Below the pieces are notes generated by a model. That model did no database searches, was not told the origin of the DNA, and saw only the letters and a list, made by a program, of their open reading frames with translations. This document shows, in pieces, positions 17,819 to 25,951 of a stretch of DNA of 64,000 nucleotides; position 1 is the stretch's first letter, and every line of letters begins with the position of its first letter. The stretch comes from G965204755 sp965243415. GTDB taxonomy: Bacteria > Acidobacteriota > Vicinamibacteria > Marinacidobacterales > Marinacidobacteraceae. The stretch is from the NCBI GenBank assembly GCA_965243415.1, contig OZ251549.1:2170001-2234000 (forward strand), in the 5' to 3' direction. A program made the translations under genes and the position numbers.

Positions 17819-20386
17819 ATGCGCAACCCCAACGGTTTCCGAGTAGTCGCCGCCGGGCTCGGAGCGCTGCTCGCCGCCGCTCCGGGAATCTTCGCCGGGC
17901 AGTCGGCCGGCCCCGCCGGCCCGGCCCCGGGGCCGCCCCCGACCATCGCCGCCGTGCGCGGGTACGAGCCGGGGGGAGCGGCCGCCGGTGCTGGTTCGAT
18001 GGCGGGTTCGACGGCCGCGGCCGGGGCCGTCTCGGCGGAGACGGCGGCGGCGCACAACCGGATGCTGCGGACCTACTGCATGGTGTGCCACAACGACCGG
18101 ATGCGGACCGGGAACATGACGCTCTCGGGGTTCGACGCGGGCTCGGCGGCGGGGACCCCGGCGTTGGCGGAGAAGGTGGTGTCGAAGTTGCGGCTGGGGA
18201 TGATGCCGCCGCCGGGGGCGCGCCGTCCGGGCGAGGAGGTGCTGGAGGAGGTGGCGGTGTCGCTGGAGGGGCAGTTGGACGCGGTTTCGGTGGCGGCGCC
18301 GAATCCGGGCCGGCGCTCGTTCCAGCGGCTGAACCGGGCGGAGTACACGGCGGCGGTGCGGGACCTGCTGTCGCTGCCGATCGACGGGTCGGAGTACCTG
18401 CCGCAGGACACGATCAGCGCGAATTTCGACAACATCGCGGATGCGCAGTTGCTGTCGGCGACGCTGATGGACAGTTACCTGCGCGCGGCGAGCGAGATCA
18501 GCCGCCTCGCCGTGGGCGATCCGGACGCCATCCCGGCGGAGACCAGTTACTTCGTCTCCCGCTGGGCCTCCCAGCGGCGGCAGGTCGAAGGCGCCCCCTA
18601 CGGGACCCGCGGCGGCCTCGCCGTGGAACATGTCTTCCCGGCGGACGGGCACTATGTGTTCCGGGTGTCGCTCCACCACGAGGTCTGCGGCCCCATCGTC
18701 GGCACCGCGGCCGGGGCGCTGAATTCGGAAGCGAATCCGGAGCAGGTCGAGGTGTCCATAGACGGGCAGCGGGTGGCGCTGCTCGCCATCGATCCCTGGA
18801 TGCACACCTCGGATCCGAACGGCGCCACCATGCGCACCGAGCCGATCTTCGTCGAGGCCGGGCCGCGCCGGGTGGCCGCCGCGTTCCTCCGCCAGTTCGA
18901 CGGCCCGGTGCAGGACCTGATCTCCCCCCACGACTGGTCGCTCGCCAGCACCAACATCGCGCTGACCTACGGCATCCACAGCCTCCCCCACCTCCGGGAT
19001 GTCCTGGTCCGCGGGCCGTTCGACGCGACGGGGGTTTCGGAGACACCGAGCCGGCGGGCGATCTTCGAGTGCCGGCCGTTGACGCCGGAAGAGGCGCGGC
19101 CCTGCGCGGAGCGGATCCTGGGGCGTTTGGGGCGCCGGGCGTACCGGGGGGCTTTGGACGCGGAGAAGTTGGAGTCGCTGCTGGCTCTCTACGAGGCGGG
19201 TTCGGCTGCGGGCGGTTTCGAGGAGGGGATCCGGATGGGGATCGAGGGGATGCTGGCGAGTCCGAACTTCGTGTTCCGGATCGAGGAGCCGCTGGATCCG
19301 CGGGAGGCGGAGTACGGGTATCGGCTGACGGATGTGGACCTGGCGTCCCGGCTGTCGTTCTTCCTCTGGGGGACGATCCCGGACGAGGAGTTGCTGGACC
19401 TGGCGGAAGCGGGCCGGCTGTCGGAGCCGACGGTGTACGAGGAACAGGTGCGCCGGATGCTCGGGGACGAGCGTTCGTCGGCGCTGTCCCGGCGGTTCGC
19501 GCGGCAGTGGTTCCGCTTGCAGGATCTGGAGAAGATCAACCCGAATGTGCGGCTGTATCCGGATTTCCACCAGCAGTTGAAGACGGCGATGGCGGAGGAG
19601 ACGGAGCGGTTCTTCGACTACCTGGTGTCGGAGGACCGGAGCGTTTTCGACCTGTTCACGGCGGACTACACCTTCGTGAACGAGCGATTGGCGCACCACT
19701 ACGGGATCGAGGGGGTGACGGGGCCGGAGCACCGGATGGTTCGGTATCCGGACGAGAGCCGTCGGGGGATCTTCGGCCACGGGAGCATGCTGACGCTGAC
19801 TTCGCACCCGTATCGGACTTCGGCGGTGCTTCGGGGGAAGTGGGTGATGGAGGTCCTGCTGGGGAGTCCTCCTCCTCCTCCTCCTCCGAATGTTTCGGAT
19901 CTGGATGCGACGCCGGCGACGGCGGACGGGCGGGAGTTGACGGCTCGGGAGCGTTTGGAGATCCACCGGGACAACCCGGCGTGCCGTTCGTGCCACCGGA
20001 TGATGGATCCGATCGGTCTGGCGCTGGAGGAGTTCGATGTGACCGGTCGGGTGCGGGTGAAGGATTCGGGACAGCCGATCGACGCTTCGGGGGAGTTCTA
20101 CGACGGGACGGCGATCCGGGATGTTTCGGACCTGCGGGAGGCGCTGCTCCAGCGGCCGATCCCGCTGCTGCGGACTTTCACGGAGAACCTGATGGCGTAT
20201 GGGCTGGGGCGCCGGGTGGAGCACTACGATCAACCGCGGATCCGGGAGATCGTTCGGGAGGCGGAAGCGTCGGAGTATCGGCTGTCGGCGTTCCTGCTGG
20301 GTGTGGCGCGGAGTCCGGCGTTCCTCCGTAAGGGTGAGGCGCCGGCGGAAGCGGTGGAGACGGAGGCGGCTTCCGGTCCGGAGTGA
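17819..20386 (+). CDS. Exported DUF1592-type multidomain cytochrome-like protein (module copy 1)
   Basis: 855 aa with a signal peptide (about 1-27). A cytochrome-like segment has a CxxCH haem motif (C87-x-x-C90-H91, YCMVCHND). Then come DUF1587 (FQRLNRAEYTAAVRDLL), a beta-sandwich-like segment (about 236-396), and DUF1595/DUF1592/DUF1588/DUF1585-type regions, including PPPPPPPN and a second CxxCH (CRSCH). It is presumably periplasmic; no activity is established for the family. It begins a three-gene unit with DUF1552 (40 bp later) and ankyrin genes. Compared with the gene at 28134, the flanks are almost identical but residues ~236-396 differ strongly, and codon use changes at exactly those borders. 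Confidence 0.85.
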   Translation: MRNPNGFRVVAAGLGALLAAAPGIFAGQSAGPAGPAPGPPPTIAAVRGYEPGGAAAGAGSMAGSTAAAGAVSAETAAAHNRMLRTYCMVCHNDRMRTGNMTLSGFDAGSAAGTPALAEKVVSKLRLGMMPPPGARRPGEEVLEEVAVSLEGQLDAVSVAAPNPGRRSFQRLNRAEYTAAVRDLLSLPIDGSEYLPQDTISANFDNIADAQLLSATLMDSYLRAASEISRLAVGDPDAIPAETSYFVSRWASQRRQVEGAPYGTRGGLAVEHVFPADGHYVFRVSLHHEVCGPIVGTAAGALNSEANPEQVEVSIDGQRVALLAIDPWMHTSDPNGATMRTEPIFVEAGPRRVAAAFLRQFDGPVQDLISPHDWSLASTNIALTYGIHSLPHLRDVLVRGPFDATGVSETPSRRAIFECRPLTPEEARPCAERILGRLGRRAYRGALDAEKLESLLALYEAGSAAGGFEEGIRMGIEGMLASPNFVFRIEEPLDPREAEYGYRLTDVDLASRLSFFLWGTIPDEELLDLAEAGRLSEPTVYEEQVRRMLGDERSSALSRRFARQWFRLQDLEKINPNVRLYPDFHQQLKTAMAEETERFFDYLVSEDRSVFDLFTADYTFVNERLAHHYGIEGVTGPEHRMVRYPDESRRGIFGHGSMLTLTSHPYRTSAVLRGKWVMEVLLGSPPPPPPPNVSDLDATPATADGRELTARERLEIHRDNPACRSCHRMMDPIGLALEEFDVTGRVRVKDSGQPIDASGEFYDGTAIRDVSDLREALLQRPIPLLRTFTENLMAYGLGRRVEHYDQPRIREIVREAEASEYRLSAFLLGVARSPAFLRKGEAPAEAVETEAASGPE

Positions 20387-22236
20387 CCGGGGAATCGAGT
20401 CCCGGAAGGGGCGAGGAGAACTACGGATGCAGTACTTGACGGGGAAGAGCCTTCCGAGGCGGAGTTTCCTGCGGGGAGCGGGGGCGGTGGTGGCGCTGCC
20501 GTTCCTGGACGCGATGGTTCCGGCGAGCGCGGTTGCGAAGGCGTCGTCGGACTCGTCGGAGCGGACGCGTCTCGTGGCGGTGGAGATCGTGCACGGGGCG
20601 GCGGGGAGCAACAAGTACGGGAGGGAGAACCACCTGTGGTCGCCGGAGGCGGAGGGCACGGAGTTCGACCTGTCGCGGGGCTCGCTGGCGCCGTTGGAGC
20701 CGGTGCGGGACTATGTGACCATCGTGAGCGACTGCGATGTGGAACCGGCGGAGGCGGTGACGGCGCGGGAGATCGGGGGGGACCACTTCCGATCGAGCGC
20801 GGCGTTCCTGACGCAGTCGCATCCGAAGCAGACGGAGGGCTCGGATGTGTATGCGGGGACTTCGCTGGACCAGTTGTATGCGCAGCGTTTCGGGCAGGAG
20901 ACGCCGATTCCTTCGATGCAGTTGTGCATCGAGACGGTGGATCAGGCGGGTGGCTGCGCGTACGGGTATGCGTGCGTGTACACGGACACGATCAGCTGGG
21001 CGTCCCCGACGGAGCCGCTGCCGATGACTCGGGATCCGCGGATCGTTTTCGACCAGTTGTTCGGCGCGGGGGGTACGCCGGAGGGGCGGGTGGCGCGGCA
21101 GGAGGCTCGGCGGAGCGTGCTGGACTTCATCGCCGGTGAGGTGCGGGACCTGCAGCGGAGTCTGGACGCGGAGGATCTGCGTCGGATGGACCGGTACTTG
21201 ACGGACATCCGGGAGATGGAGCGCCGGATCGAGCGGATCGTGGAGCGGAACACGAGCGGGGAGTTGCGGGACCTGCCGGAGGCGCCATCGGGGGTTCCGG
21301 ACAGTTTCGACGAGCACGCGAAGATCATGTTCGACCTTCAGGCGCTGGCGTTCCAGTCGGACATGACGCGGGTGTTCAGTTTCAAGATGGGGCGCGACGC
21401 TTCGAGCCGGGTGTATCCGGAGAGCGGGGAGTCGACGGCGTTCCATCCGGCGTCGCACCACGGGAACGACCCGGAGCGGGTGGAGATCCTGGGCCGGATC
21501 AACCGGTATCATGTGGGCTTGATACCGTATTTCATGGAGAAGTTGCGGAGCGTGGAGGAGGGGGATCGGACGCTTCTGGACAAGACGATGATCCTGTACG
21601 GGTCTCCGATGGGGGATCCGAACATCCACAACCACAAGCGGGTTCCGTTCTTCGTGGCTGGGGGTGCGAACGGGGCGTTGGAGCACAACCTTCACTTGCG
21701 TGCGGCTCCGGGTACGCCGCTGGCGAATGTGATGCTGTCGCTGCTGCACCGTCTGGGTATGGACGATGTGGAGAGTTTCGGGAACAGCACGGGGGAGTTT
21801 TCGCTTTCGGCGTGAGCCGGGGGCGGTAGCGCGCGCGGGAGGCGAGCGAGATGGAGCGAGTGAAACGGGTTCGGGGCTTCGGCCTCTGGCTCCTGCTGCC
21901 GGGGTTCGCCCTGGCGGCGGTGGCGTTCGCGGGGTCGCGGGCGGATTCGCCGGTTCTGTCGGCGGCGAAGCGCGGCGATGTGGAGTCGGTTCGCTCGGAG
22001 TTGCGTTCGGGGGGGGATGTGAACGCGGCGGCGGGTGACGGGTTCACGGCCCTGCACTGGGCGGCGAAGCGTGGTGACGCGGAGTTGGCGGGGGTATTGA
22101 TCTCTGCGGGTGCGGACCTTCGGGCGACGACGCGTTTGGGGTCGCACCAGCCGCTGCATGTGGCGGCGGCGGCGGGCGAGGCGGCGGTTGCGGAGGTGCT
22201 GCTTGGGGCGGGGGCTCCGGCCTCGGCGCCCACCTC
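18028..22236 (+). repeat. Long direct repeat, copy 1 (mosaic: two near-identical blocks)
   Basis: Matches 28307-32513 at an offset of 10279 bp (10277 after a 2-bp indel near 21835). Block 1 is 18028-18523 and block 2 is 19007-22236. Within them only scattered, mostly synonymous single-base differences are seen. Between them, 18524-19006 (483 bp) is diverged but equal in length. The repeat spans most of the DUF1592-type gene, all of the DUF1552 gene and the first ~390 bp of the ankyrin gene. No insertion-sequence ends flank it. Confidence 0.9.
20427..21815 (+). CDS. Tat-exported DUF1552 protein (module copy 1)
   Basis: 462 aa. The N-terminus carries a twin-arginine signal (LPRRSFLRGAGAVVALPFL), so a folded protein is exported. 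The body is DUF1552, the habitual partner of DUF1592-type proteins and related to the DUF1501/sulfatase-like fold by arrangement; function unknown. The start is ATG 20427 with GAGGAG about 9 bp upstream. The predicted protein reads identical to that of 30706-32094, although the DNA differs at a few synonymous sites, which implies recent duplication or gene conversion. The ankyrin gene follows after 35 bp. Confidence 0.88.
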   Translation: MQYLTGKSLPRRSFLRGAGAVVALPFLDAMVPASAVAKASSDSSERTRLVAVEIVHGAAGSNKYGRENHLWSPEAEGTEFDLSRGSLAPLEPVRDYVTIVSDCDVEPAEAVTAREIGGDHFRSSAAFLTQSHPKQTEGSDVYAGTSLDQLYAQRFGQETPIPSMQLCIETVDQAGGCAYGYACVYTDTISWASPTEPLPMTRDPRIVFDQLFGAGGTPEGRVARQEARRSVLDFIAGEVRDLQRSLDAEDLRRMDRYLTDIREMERRIERIVERNTSGELRDLPEAPSGVPDSFDEHAKIMFDLQALAFQSDMTRVFSFKMGRDASSRVYPESGESTAFHPASHHGNDPERVEILGRINRYHVGLIPYFMEKLRSVEEGDRTLLDKTMILYGSPMGDPNIHNHKRVPFFVAGGANGALEHNLHLRAAPGTPLANVMLSLLHRLGMDDVESFGNSTGEFSLSA

Positions 22237-23884
22237 CACCGGCGCCCGGCCCATCCACTTCGCCGCCGCTTCCGGCAGTTCGGAGACGGTGGAAGCGCTG
22301 GCCTCGGGCGGCGCCGATGTGGACGCCGTGGAACCCGGTTGGGGACAGACCCCCCTGATGTTCGCGGCCGGCGTCGGTCGGCCCGAGACTGTCCGCACCC
22401 TCCTCGAAGCGGGAGCGGACCCGGCGGTCACCGCCAAGGTGCTCGATGTGGCGGCCCGCGGCGAAGCCGACCTGCTCGCTCGCCGAGCCCGGCAGGCGCG
22501 GGTGGACCGCGAACGCGGCGGCGCCGGGGTCATCTACGACCCGCGCGAGCGCGACCGCCAGCGTCGGGCCGCGCAGCGCCGCGCCCGCGCCGCCGCGGCC
22601 CGGGCGGAAGCCCAGAAGGGACGCACCGGGGAGGAAGCGGCGAAGCCGGCGGAAGCTCCGGCCACCGCGGCCACCGGCACCGGCGCTTCCGGCGACCTCC
22701 TCAAGAAGAGCGCCGCGACCGAAGAGGAAGCCGCGGCGGCCGCCGAACAGGCGGAGAAGGACGAGCACGCCGAGGCCCACGGCCATCCCGAGGACGAGGC
22801 CGCCCGGCTCGCCGAAGAGGAAGCCGAAGCCCGGAAGAAGAAGAAGGGAACCGACCGGAAGAAGGACCGGCGACAGCCGCTCCGCTATTCCGAACTGGTC
22901 GGCACCCACGGTGGCCTGACCGCCCTTCTGCTCGCGGTCCGCGACGGCCACCGGGAGGCGGCGCTGGCGCTCATGGACGGCGGCGCCGACATCGACCAGC
23001 GCGCCGAAGGCCACCGGACGACGCCGCTGCTGATGGCGGCGATCAACGGCCACTACGACATCGGGATGGATCTGCTGGAGCGGGGCGCGGACCCGAACCT
23101 GAAGAATGTCTCCGGCGCGGCGCCGCTCTACGGCGCGATCAACGCCCGGTGGATCTCCCAGCCGTTCCACCCGCAGCCCTCCGACCACCTGCAGCAGGAC
23201 ACCTCCCACATCGAATTCATGGAGGCGCTCCTCGACGCCGGCGCCGAAGTGGACGCCCGCCTGCAGCGCAAGCAGTGGTACAGCACCTACAACACCGACC
23301 AGTTGGGAGTGGACCGCGCCGGCGCCACGGCGTTCTGGCGCGCCGCCTACGCCCTCGACCTCCCGGCGATGAGAATGCTGGTGGCGCGTGGCGCCGATCC
23401 GCACCTCCCGACGATGAAGGTCCCGGAGCGGACACTGCGGCGGCTCACTTCGCTCATAGACGAAGACGCCGAAGAGGATCCCTCCGGCCTGCCGGAAGTG
23501 CCCTATGGCGGCCCGGCGGTCCATCCGATCCACGCCGCGGCCGGAGTCGGCTACGGGCTGGGTCTGGCGGCGAACTCACACCGCCACGCCCCGGACGCCT
23601 GGCTGCCGGCGGTGCGGTACCTGGTCGAGGAGTTGGGCGCCGACCCGGACGCCCGGGATCACAACGGCTACAGCGTGATCCATCACGCGGCCTCCCGCGG
23701 CGACAACGAGATGATCGAGTACCTGATCTCGAAGGGTGGCGACCCGCTGGCCATCGCCCGCACCGGCCAGACCACGGTGGACCTGGCGAACGGCCCGGTG
23801 CAGCGCATCAGCCCCTTCCCGGAGACGATCGCCCTCCTCGAGGGCTACGGCGCCAAGAACAACAACCGCTGCGTCGGCTGCTGA
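21851..23884 (+). CDS. Exported ankyrin-repeat protein (module copy 1)
   Basis: 677 aa. An N-terminal signal peptide (about 1-28) is followed by ankyrin repeats (DGFTALHWAAKRGDAELAGV, then SHQPLHVAAAAGEAAVAEVL and more). A charged, Ala/Lys/Glu-rich linker (about 215-345) leads to a second ankyrin block. It ends in Cys-Val-Gly-Cys, also the C-terminus of copy 2. Ankyrin repeats bind proteins; export suggests a periplasmic scaffold for the two upstream products (inference). The first ~130 residues are nearly identical to copy 2; thereafter the proteins are homologous but diverged, and the linker differs entirely. Confidence 0.85.
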   Translation: MERVKRVRGFGLWLLLPGFALAAVAFAGSRADSPVLSAAKRGDVESVRSELRSGGDVNAAAGDGFTALHWAAKRGDAELAGVLISAGADLRATTRLGSHQPLHVAAAAGEAAVAEVLLGAGAPASAPTSTGARPIHFAAASGSSETVEALASGGADVDAVEPGWGQTPLMFAAGVGRPETVRTLLEAGADPAVTAKVLDVAARGEADLLARRARQARVDRERGGAGVIYDPRERDRQRRAAQRRARAAAARAEAQKGRTGEEAAKPAEAPATAATGTGASGDLLKKSAATEEEAAAAAEQAEKDEHAEAHGHPEDEAARLAEEEAEARKKKKGTDRKKDRRQPLRYSELVGTHGGLTALLLAVRDGHREAALALMDGGADIDQRAEGHRTTPLLMAAINGHYDIGMDLLERGADPNLKNVSGAAPLYGAINARWISQPFHPQPSDHLQQDTSHIEFMEALLDAGAEVDARLQRKQWYSTYNTDQLGVDRAGATAFWRAAYALDLPAMRMLVARGADPHLPTMKVPERTLRRLTSLIDEDAEEDPSGLPEVPYGGPAVHPIHAAAGVGYGLGLAANSHRHAPDAWLPAVRYLVEELGADPDARDHNGYSVIHHAASRGDNEMIEYLISKGGDPLAIARTGQTTVDLANGPVQRISPFPETIALLEGYGAKNNNRCVGC

Positions 23885-23898
23885 CCGACTGCGTTCGG

Positions 23899-23949
23899 GG
23901 ACCGGCTCCTCGTTCGTCCTCCGCGTGGCGGGCGAACGAGGAGCGGTCC
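23899..23949 (+). terminator. Strong hairpin after the ankyrin gene
   Basis: Arms GGACCGGCTCCTCGTTCG (23899-23916) and CGAACGAGGAGCGGTCC (23933-23949) pair over about 17 bp with one bulged base and a 16-nt loop, starting 15 bp after the stop. There is no U-tract, so it may be a rho-assisted or RNA-stabilising end. No equivalent was noticed after copy 2, where the next gene is coupled. Confidence 0.55.
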
Positions 23950-24074
23950 CGGCATCCCACGACCCGGACCGGAGAGATCGGGTCGTATCCGTTTCGGTTC
24001 CGTCGCTTTCGCGCTCCCGGCGCTTGGTGGAAACCCGCCTGACTTTTGCCGTTCCCCGAAGGAGGAACAGCAAC

Positions 24075-24503
24075 CTGGAGCGACTGCTTTCGCTCCTCAT
24101 CAGTGCGGCGCTGCTCGCCGCGACCATCGCCTGCGGCGTGTCGGACGAGGCCGTCGAGAGCGAGATCGAAGAGGTCGATCCGTCCGAGGTCGTGACCGTC
24201 TCGGCGAAGCAGATGATGGACGGCTACGAGTCGAACGAGCTCAGGGCGAATCAGTTGTACGAGGGGAGGGTCGTCTCCGTGAGCGGGGTCGTCGACAGCG
24301 TGGGAGAGGACCTCATGGGTGATCCCTATGTGCTCCTCACCGATGGATCCGAGTTCACTTTCACCGGCGTGCAGTGCTTCTTCGGCGACAGTCATCGTGA
24401 TGAACTCGCTCGTCTCTCGAAGGGAGATCGGGTGACGCTCCGCGGTCAGGGAGAGGGGTACCTCATGAACGCTCTCGTACGGGGTTGTCGCCTGGCCGAG
24501 TAG
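24075..24503 (+). CDS. Small lipoprotein with OB-fold (tRNA_anti-like) domain
   Basis: 142 aa from a CTG start at 24075. I chose CTG because a strong ribosome-binding site (AAGGAGGA, ending 8 bp upstream) points to it and it gives a proper lipoprotein signal (RLLSLLISAALLAATIAC); a GTG at 24027 is the alternative. After the lipidated Cys and an acidic linker, the segment MDGYESNELRANQLYEGRVV...VSGVVDS...VLLTDGSEF...VQCFF looks like the tRNA_anti-like OB-fold family of secreted proteins, whose ligand is unknown. It sits 190 bp after the ankyrin gene and is probably separate. Confidence 0.7.
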   Translation: MERLLSLLISAALLAATIACGVSDEAVESEIEEVDPSEVVTVSAKQMMDGYESNELRANQLYEGRVVSVSGVVDSVGEDLMGDPYVLLTDGSEFTFTGVQCFFGDSHRDELARLSKGDRVTLRGQGEGYLMNALVRGCRLAE

Positions 24504-24610
24504 GGCGCGCTCGGACCGCGAAGGCGCGGGGGTAGGGCGGGGCCCTCGTCGGTCGGAGCGCTGCGGTTCGGGGCCTCGGCCGGGGACTCGGGGGCCGGCG
24601 CGGCGAACCG

Positions 24611-24643
24611 GCGCCTGCCGCCGCTCGGTGGCGCGGCAGGTGC
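24611..24643 (+). terminator. Hairpin downstream of the lipoprotein gene
   Basis: GCGCCTGCCGC (24611-24621) pairs with GCGGCAGGTGC (24633-24643) with one mismatch and an 11-nt loop, about 108 bp after the stop at 24503. No T-tract. The rest of 24504-24777 is GC-rich with no gene seen. Confidence 0.3.
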
Positions 24644-24777
24644 CCGGGGAAGCCGTCCCCGCGTCGGACCGGCGAAGGGTCGGCCTCCGACGCGATCCGT
24701 TCGCCGGATCCCCCGGAGTCGGGGAGCTGTCCCCCTGAGAGTCAGGCAGGTCGAATTCTGGCAGCGCTGTTTCCATA

Positions 24778-25951
24778 ATGCCTCGCAGAATGGCGGTAGA
24801 GCGCAAATTCCTCCGGCGTCCGGGGGGCCATTTCTTCCTCTTCGGGCCGAGAGGTACCGGGAAGGGCACCTGGTTGGATCAGGTGTTTCCGAGAGCGGCG
24901 CGCCTGGACCTGTTGGCGCCGGATGAACAACGCCGCTTCGCCGCGCGTCCGGAACGACTCCGGGAAGTGGCGGCGGCCCTGCCGGCGGGCGCCGATCTCC
25001 TGATCGACGAAGTCCAGCGCGTCCCGGCGCTCCTGCCGGTCGTCCACCAGATCATGGAGGCGCCGGGAAGTCCGCGCTTCGTGTTGACCGGGTCGAGCGC
25101 CCGTCAATTGCGGCGGGCCGGGGTGGATCTGCTGGCGGGGCGCGCCGTCGTTCGGCGGATGCATCCGTTCCTCGCCGCCGAACTCGGAGATCCCTTCGAC
25201 CTGGAATCGGCCCTCTCGTACGGGCTGCTGCCCCTCGTCCGGGACGCCCGGGACCCGGAGGACGCGCTCGCCGCCTATGTCCCCTCTATGTGGAACAGGA
25301 GGTGAAGGCCGAAGGGCTGGTGCGGAACCTCGACGGCTTCCAGCGGTTCCTGGAGGCCATCTCCTTCTCCCACGCCGGAGTCCTGAACCTGAGCGAGGTG
25401 GCGCGGGAGTGCGCGGTCGGTCGGAAAACGGTCGAGGGCTATCTCGAGATCCTCGAAGACCTGTTGCTCGCGTTCCGGGTCCCGGCGTTTCGGCGACGAA
25501 CCCGACGGCGCGCTTCGGCGCATCCCAAGTTCTACTTCGCGGACACCGGCGTCTTCCGTTCGCTGCGTCCCTCCGGGCCCCTCGACCGGCCGGAGGAGAT
25601 CCGGGGAGCGGCGCTGGAGGGACTGGTGGCGCAGCACCTGAGGGGCTGGCTCGCCTGCTCCGGGACTTCGGGGGCCGCCGGACCGCGTCTCTACTTCTTC
25701 CGCAGCCGGGCCGGCAGCGAAGTGGACTTCGTCCTCTACGGGCCGGGAGTGTTCCGGGCGCTGGAGGTGAACACACCGGGCGCGTGCGGCCGGGGGACCT
25801 CCGCTTCCTCCGGCGCTTCCGCGACGACTATCCGGAAGCGGAGTGCCGTTTCGGCTATCTCGGCGCCGAGCGGCTCGAGATCGACGGGATCCGCTGCCTG
25901 CCGATCGGCGAACTGCTCTCCGGCGTCATTCCCGGGAAGCCGCTTCCCTGA
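24778..25951 (+). pseudogene. AAA_14/DUF4143 ATPase gene with two frameshifts
   Basis: Three frames together make a normal ~390-aa AAA_14-DUF4143 protein. From ATG 24778: Walker A FGPRGTGKGTW, Walker B-like LLIDEVQRVP and LTGSSARQLRR. Near 25283 the frame shifts, continuing VEQEVKAEGLVRNLDGFQRF, FYFADTGVF and SEVDFVLYG (DUF4143, nuclease-like). A second shift near 25770 restores FRDDYPEAECRFGYLG and the C-terminus to 25951. Two shifts make a real pseudogene more likely than in the single-shift case at 1085. Its end overlaps the convergent recQ end by 26 bp. Family role is poorly defined. Confidence 0.75.

Noticed and set aside
18524..19006. Diversity-generating retroelement target
   Set aside because: Differences are spread over all base types and codon positions, including C/G changes; no reverse transcriptase or template repeat was seen.
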